In this document: one piece after another, positions 5,656 through 6,966 of the stretch
Position numbering within the stretch: position 1 is the first letter of the stretch
How the letters are laid out: the number at the start of each line of letters is the position of its first letter
Assembly (NCBI GenBank): GCA_003508605.1
Contig: DNUB01000100.1
Span: 4,050 to 11,015, forward strand
Direction: 5' to 3'
Source: Oscillospiraceae bacterium
Lineage (GTDB): Bacteria > Bacillota > Clostridia > Oscillospirales > Ruminococcaceae
DNA length: 6,966 bases
Notes under the pieces: model-generated
Database searches by the model: none
Told to the model about the DNA's origin: nothing
What the model saw: only the letters and a program-made list of their open reading frames with translations
Program-made: the position numbers and the translations under genes

Positions 5656-6705
5656 TTATTCCTCCAAAGCTAATTCAATGATCCTTTCAATTATCTGTCC
5701 GTAAGTAAAGCCTTTATGAATAAACATTCCGGGATACAGGCTGTTGGCGGTAAAGCCGGGTATGGTATTTACCTCGTTAAAAACGATCTCTCCCGACTCG
5801 GATACAAACAAATCGACTCTTGCAAAGCCCTTGCAGCCAAGGATTTTATAAAGCTTTTTTGCGTCCTCTGTAATTTTTTCGCTTGTTTCCTTGTCAACCC
5901 TGGCGGGTATATGCACCTTTGTGGATTTGTGGGTGTATTTTTCGGTAAAATCAAAGAAGCCGTCCGAAAGCTCGATTTCGCACAGGGAGCCTGTTTCAAG
6001 GGCGTCGTTTCCCATAACCGCACAGCTGACCTCAAAGCCCGTAATATTTTCCTCCACCAACACGGTATCGTCATATTCAAAGGCATTCTCCACTGCGTCA
6101 AGAAGCTCCGATTCCCCTAATACCTTTGTTACTCCGAAGGACGAGCCTGCTTTTACGGGCTTCACAAATACTGGATAGCCGATTTCGGAAATCTCCGAAT
6201 ACAGAGCCTGCTCCGTAAAATTCTTTCGCAGCAAAACCGATCGGGGCGTTTTTACTCCCACGGTATCGGCAAGCATATGAGCGGTGTATTTATCCATACA
6301 AAGTGCGGAGGCGATAAGCCCGCAGCCCACAACGGGGATACCTGCAAGCTCAAAAACGCCCTGAACCGTGCCGTCCTCTCCGTTTTTGCCGTGAAGAACG
6401 GGAAAGGCTGCGTCTATGCGTATTTTTTCGGTTTTGTCATTGCGGAACAGGATAATACTATGCTCGGAACGGTTAGGCGAAACCGCCGCAGGGCAGCAGT
6501 CGCTTTCGCTGCACCAGGTATCGTCGGGGATCTTCTTTATATCTCCTGCGAAATAATACCAATCTCCCGTTTTGGTGATTCCAATCATTACCGGCTCGTA
6601 TTTATCGCCGGGAAAGCTGTTCAGCACGTTGTACGCCGACTGCAGGGACACCTCGTATTCCGAGGAACAGCCTCCGAACAGTACGGCAATTCTTTTTCTT
6701 TCCAT
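5656..6705 (-). CDS. vanG: VanG-like D-alanine--D-serine (or D-alanine) ligase
   Basis: 349-aa ATP-grasp ligase joining D-Ala to a second D-amino acid in the cytoplasm for peptidoglycan precursors. Domains in order: N-terminal R-I-A-V-L-F-G-G with E-Y-E-V-S-L-Q-S-A (16-24; first D-Ala site), the F-P-V-L-H-G-K-N-G-E-D-G block (101-112), the ATP-grasp lysine region F-V-K-P-V-K-A-G-S-S-F-G (180-190), the omega loop F-F-D-F-T-E-K-Y (250-257), R-V-D-L-F (295-299) and the metal/ATP motif F-N-E-V-N-T-I-P-G-F (309-318). Many stretches match what I remember of VanG rather than housekeeping Ddl: S-L-Q-S-A, I-G-I-T, D-T-W, S-P-N-R-S, S-A-L-C-M-D-K and the E-K-Y omega loop in place of the A-K-Y seen in many Ddl enzymes. 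D-Ser specificity is inferred, not shown. ATG 6705 has AGGAGGAG 8 nt upstream. It is followed 8 nt later by the VanXY-type peptidase, as in vanG and vanC operons. The alternative is a divergent chromosomal ddl. Confidence 0.88.
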   Translation of the reverse strand: MERKRIAVLFGGCSSEYEVSLQSAYNVLNSFPGDKYEPVMIGITKTGDWYYFAGDIKKIPDDTWCSESDCCPAAVSPNRSEHSIILFRNDKTEKIRIDAAFPVLHGKNGEDGTVQGVFELAGIPVVGCGLIASALCMDKYTAHMLADTVGVKTPRSVLLRKNFTEQALYSEISEIGYPVFVKPVKAGSSFGVTKVLGESELLDAVENAFEYDDTVLVEENITGFEVSCAVMGNDALETGSLCEIELSDGFFDFTEKYTHKSTKVHIPARVDKETSEKITEDAKKLYKILGCKGFARVDLFVSESGEIVFNEVNTIPGFTANSLYPGMFIHKGFTYGQIIERIIELALEE

Positions 6706-6713
6706 ATTTATTT

Positions 6714-6721
6714 CTCCTCCT
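6714..6721 (-). promoter_or_regulatory. Strong ribosome binding site of the vanG-like ligase
   Basis: AGGAGGAG on the minus strand, 8 nt before the ATG at 6705. It is a near-perfect Shine-Dalgarno sequence and fixes that start. The 99-nt stretch from it to the upstream gene also has the palindrome GGAAGCTTCC (6773-6782), but I see no convincing promoter or terminator. Confidence 0.8.
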
Positions 6722-6804
6722 AAAAATGCTTAAAGGGCTATTTTCACAAAAGCGGCGTGCGGATCTCCGAACGGAAGCTTCCACAGAAAATTCATGCGCA
6801 AATA

Positions 6805-6966
6805 CTATGGATTCAAGCCCTTTGTCTCCTGAATAAGCTTAATGTATGAGTCCGGACCTAAAAACTTGTTGTTCATATCCGGCTTAGAGAAAATTTTGGG
6901 CTTTTCCATTACCACCACGCTGTTTGCGGGCACGTCCTCGACTACAATGCAGTTTGCGCCTATTCT
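6805..6966 (-). CDS. Hexapeptide-repeat acyltransferase, C-terminal part (serine acetyltransferase-like)
   Basis: The last 53 codons of a gene that runs off the window edge, stopping at TAG (complement of 6805-6807). The start, R-I-G-A-N-C-I-V-V-E-D-V-P-A-N-S-V-V-V, is the final coil of a left-handed beta helix (LbH hexapeptide repeats) as in serine O-acetyltransferase (CysE), maltose or galactoside acetyltransferases and sugar O-acetyltransferases. It is followed by a 35-residue tail starting M-E-K-P-K-I-F. The tail lacks the usual G-x-P-A-R/K ending of many sugar acetyltransferases. CysE-like is my best guess but the substrate cannot be settled from this fragment. It is codirectional with the vanG-like ligase, 99 nt upstream, and could share its transcript. 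Confidence 0.75.
   Translation of the reverse strand, partial: RIGANCIVVEDVPANSVVVMEKPKIFSKPDMNNKFLGPDSYIKLIQETKGLNP

Noticed and set aside
6277..6723. 148-aa plus-strand open frame opposite the ligase 5' end
   Set aside because: Antisense shadow of a gene with unmistakable ATP-grasp ligase motifs; no family features of its own.
1..6966. tRNA, rRNA, CRISPR array, insertion sequence or phage genes
   Set aside because: No cloverleaf, regularly spaced repeats, transposase motifs or terminal repeats were seen on either strand.

Overview
The window looks like chromosome of a low-to-medium GC Gram-positive anaerobe, most likely Clostridia of the Ruminococcaceae/Oscillospiraceae type. This is an inference from strong AGGAGG-type ribosome sites, gene content and protein style (for example the LeuB and LeuD sequences); no rRNA or other taxonomic marker is present. 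It splits at about 3.4 kb into two convergent gene groups separated by a strong bidirectional terminator (3417-3446).

Left half, plus strand (63-3388): a leucine-biosynthesis locus with unrelated passengers. The order is a small Dabb-domain protein (63-362), leuD (isopropylmalate isomerase small subunit, 395-928), kptA (Tpt1-type RNA 2'-phosphotransferase, 955-1500), a GNAT acetyltransferase (1594-2097), a gene-free 217-nt gap, and leuB (3-isopropylmalate dehydrogenase, 2315-3388). LeuD and LeuB act in consecutive steps of leucine synthesis. The leuC partner is not in the window and may lie just before base 1. The first three genes are packed within about 30 nt of each other. The GNAT gene is more AT-rich and more loosely spaced, so it may be a later insertion.

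Right half, minus strand (6966 down to 3507): the 3' end of a hexapeptide-repeat acyltransferase (serine-acetyltransferase-like), then an ATP-grasp ligase very similar to VanG-type D-Ala-D-Ser ligases (6705-5656), then a 189-aa soluble M15 zinc peptidase of VanXY type (5647-5078), then a 503-aa protein (5018-3507) that I cannot name. The last protein has a PP-loop-like motif (SLGVDS) and a four-cysteine cluster resembling the QueC zinc site. The ligase and peptidase together form the enzymatic core of D-Ala-D-Ser glycopeptide-resistance modules: one makes precursors ending in D-Ser, the other removes D-Ala-D-Ala. No VanT serine racemase or VanRS regulators are visible. The place downstream of vanXY where vanT sits in known vanG operons is taken here by the PP-loop/QueC-like protein. 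This three-gene arrangement is the most interesting part of the window. A second point is a nine-G homopolymer inside the peptidase gene that could switch or break it by slippage.
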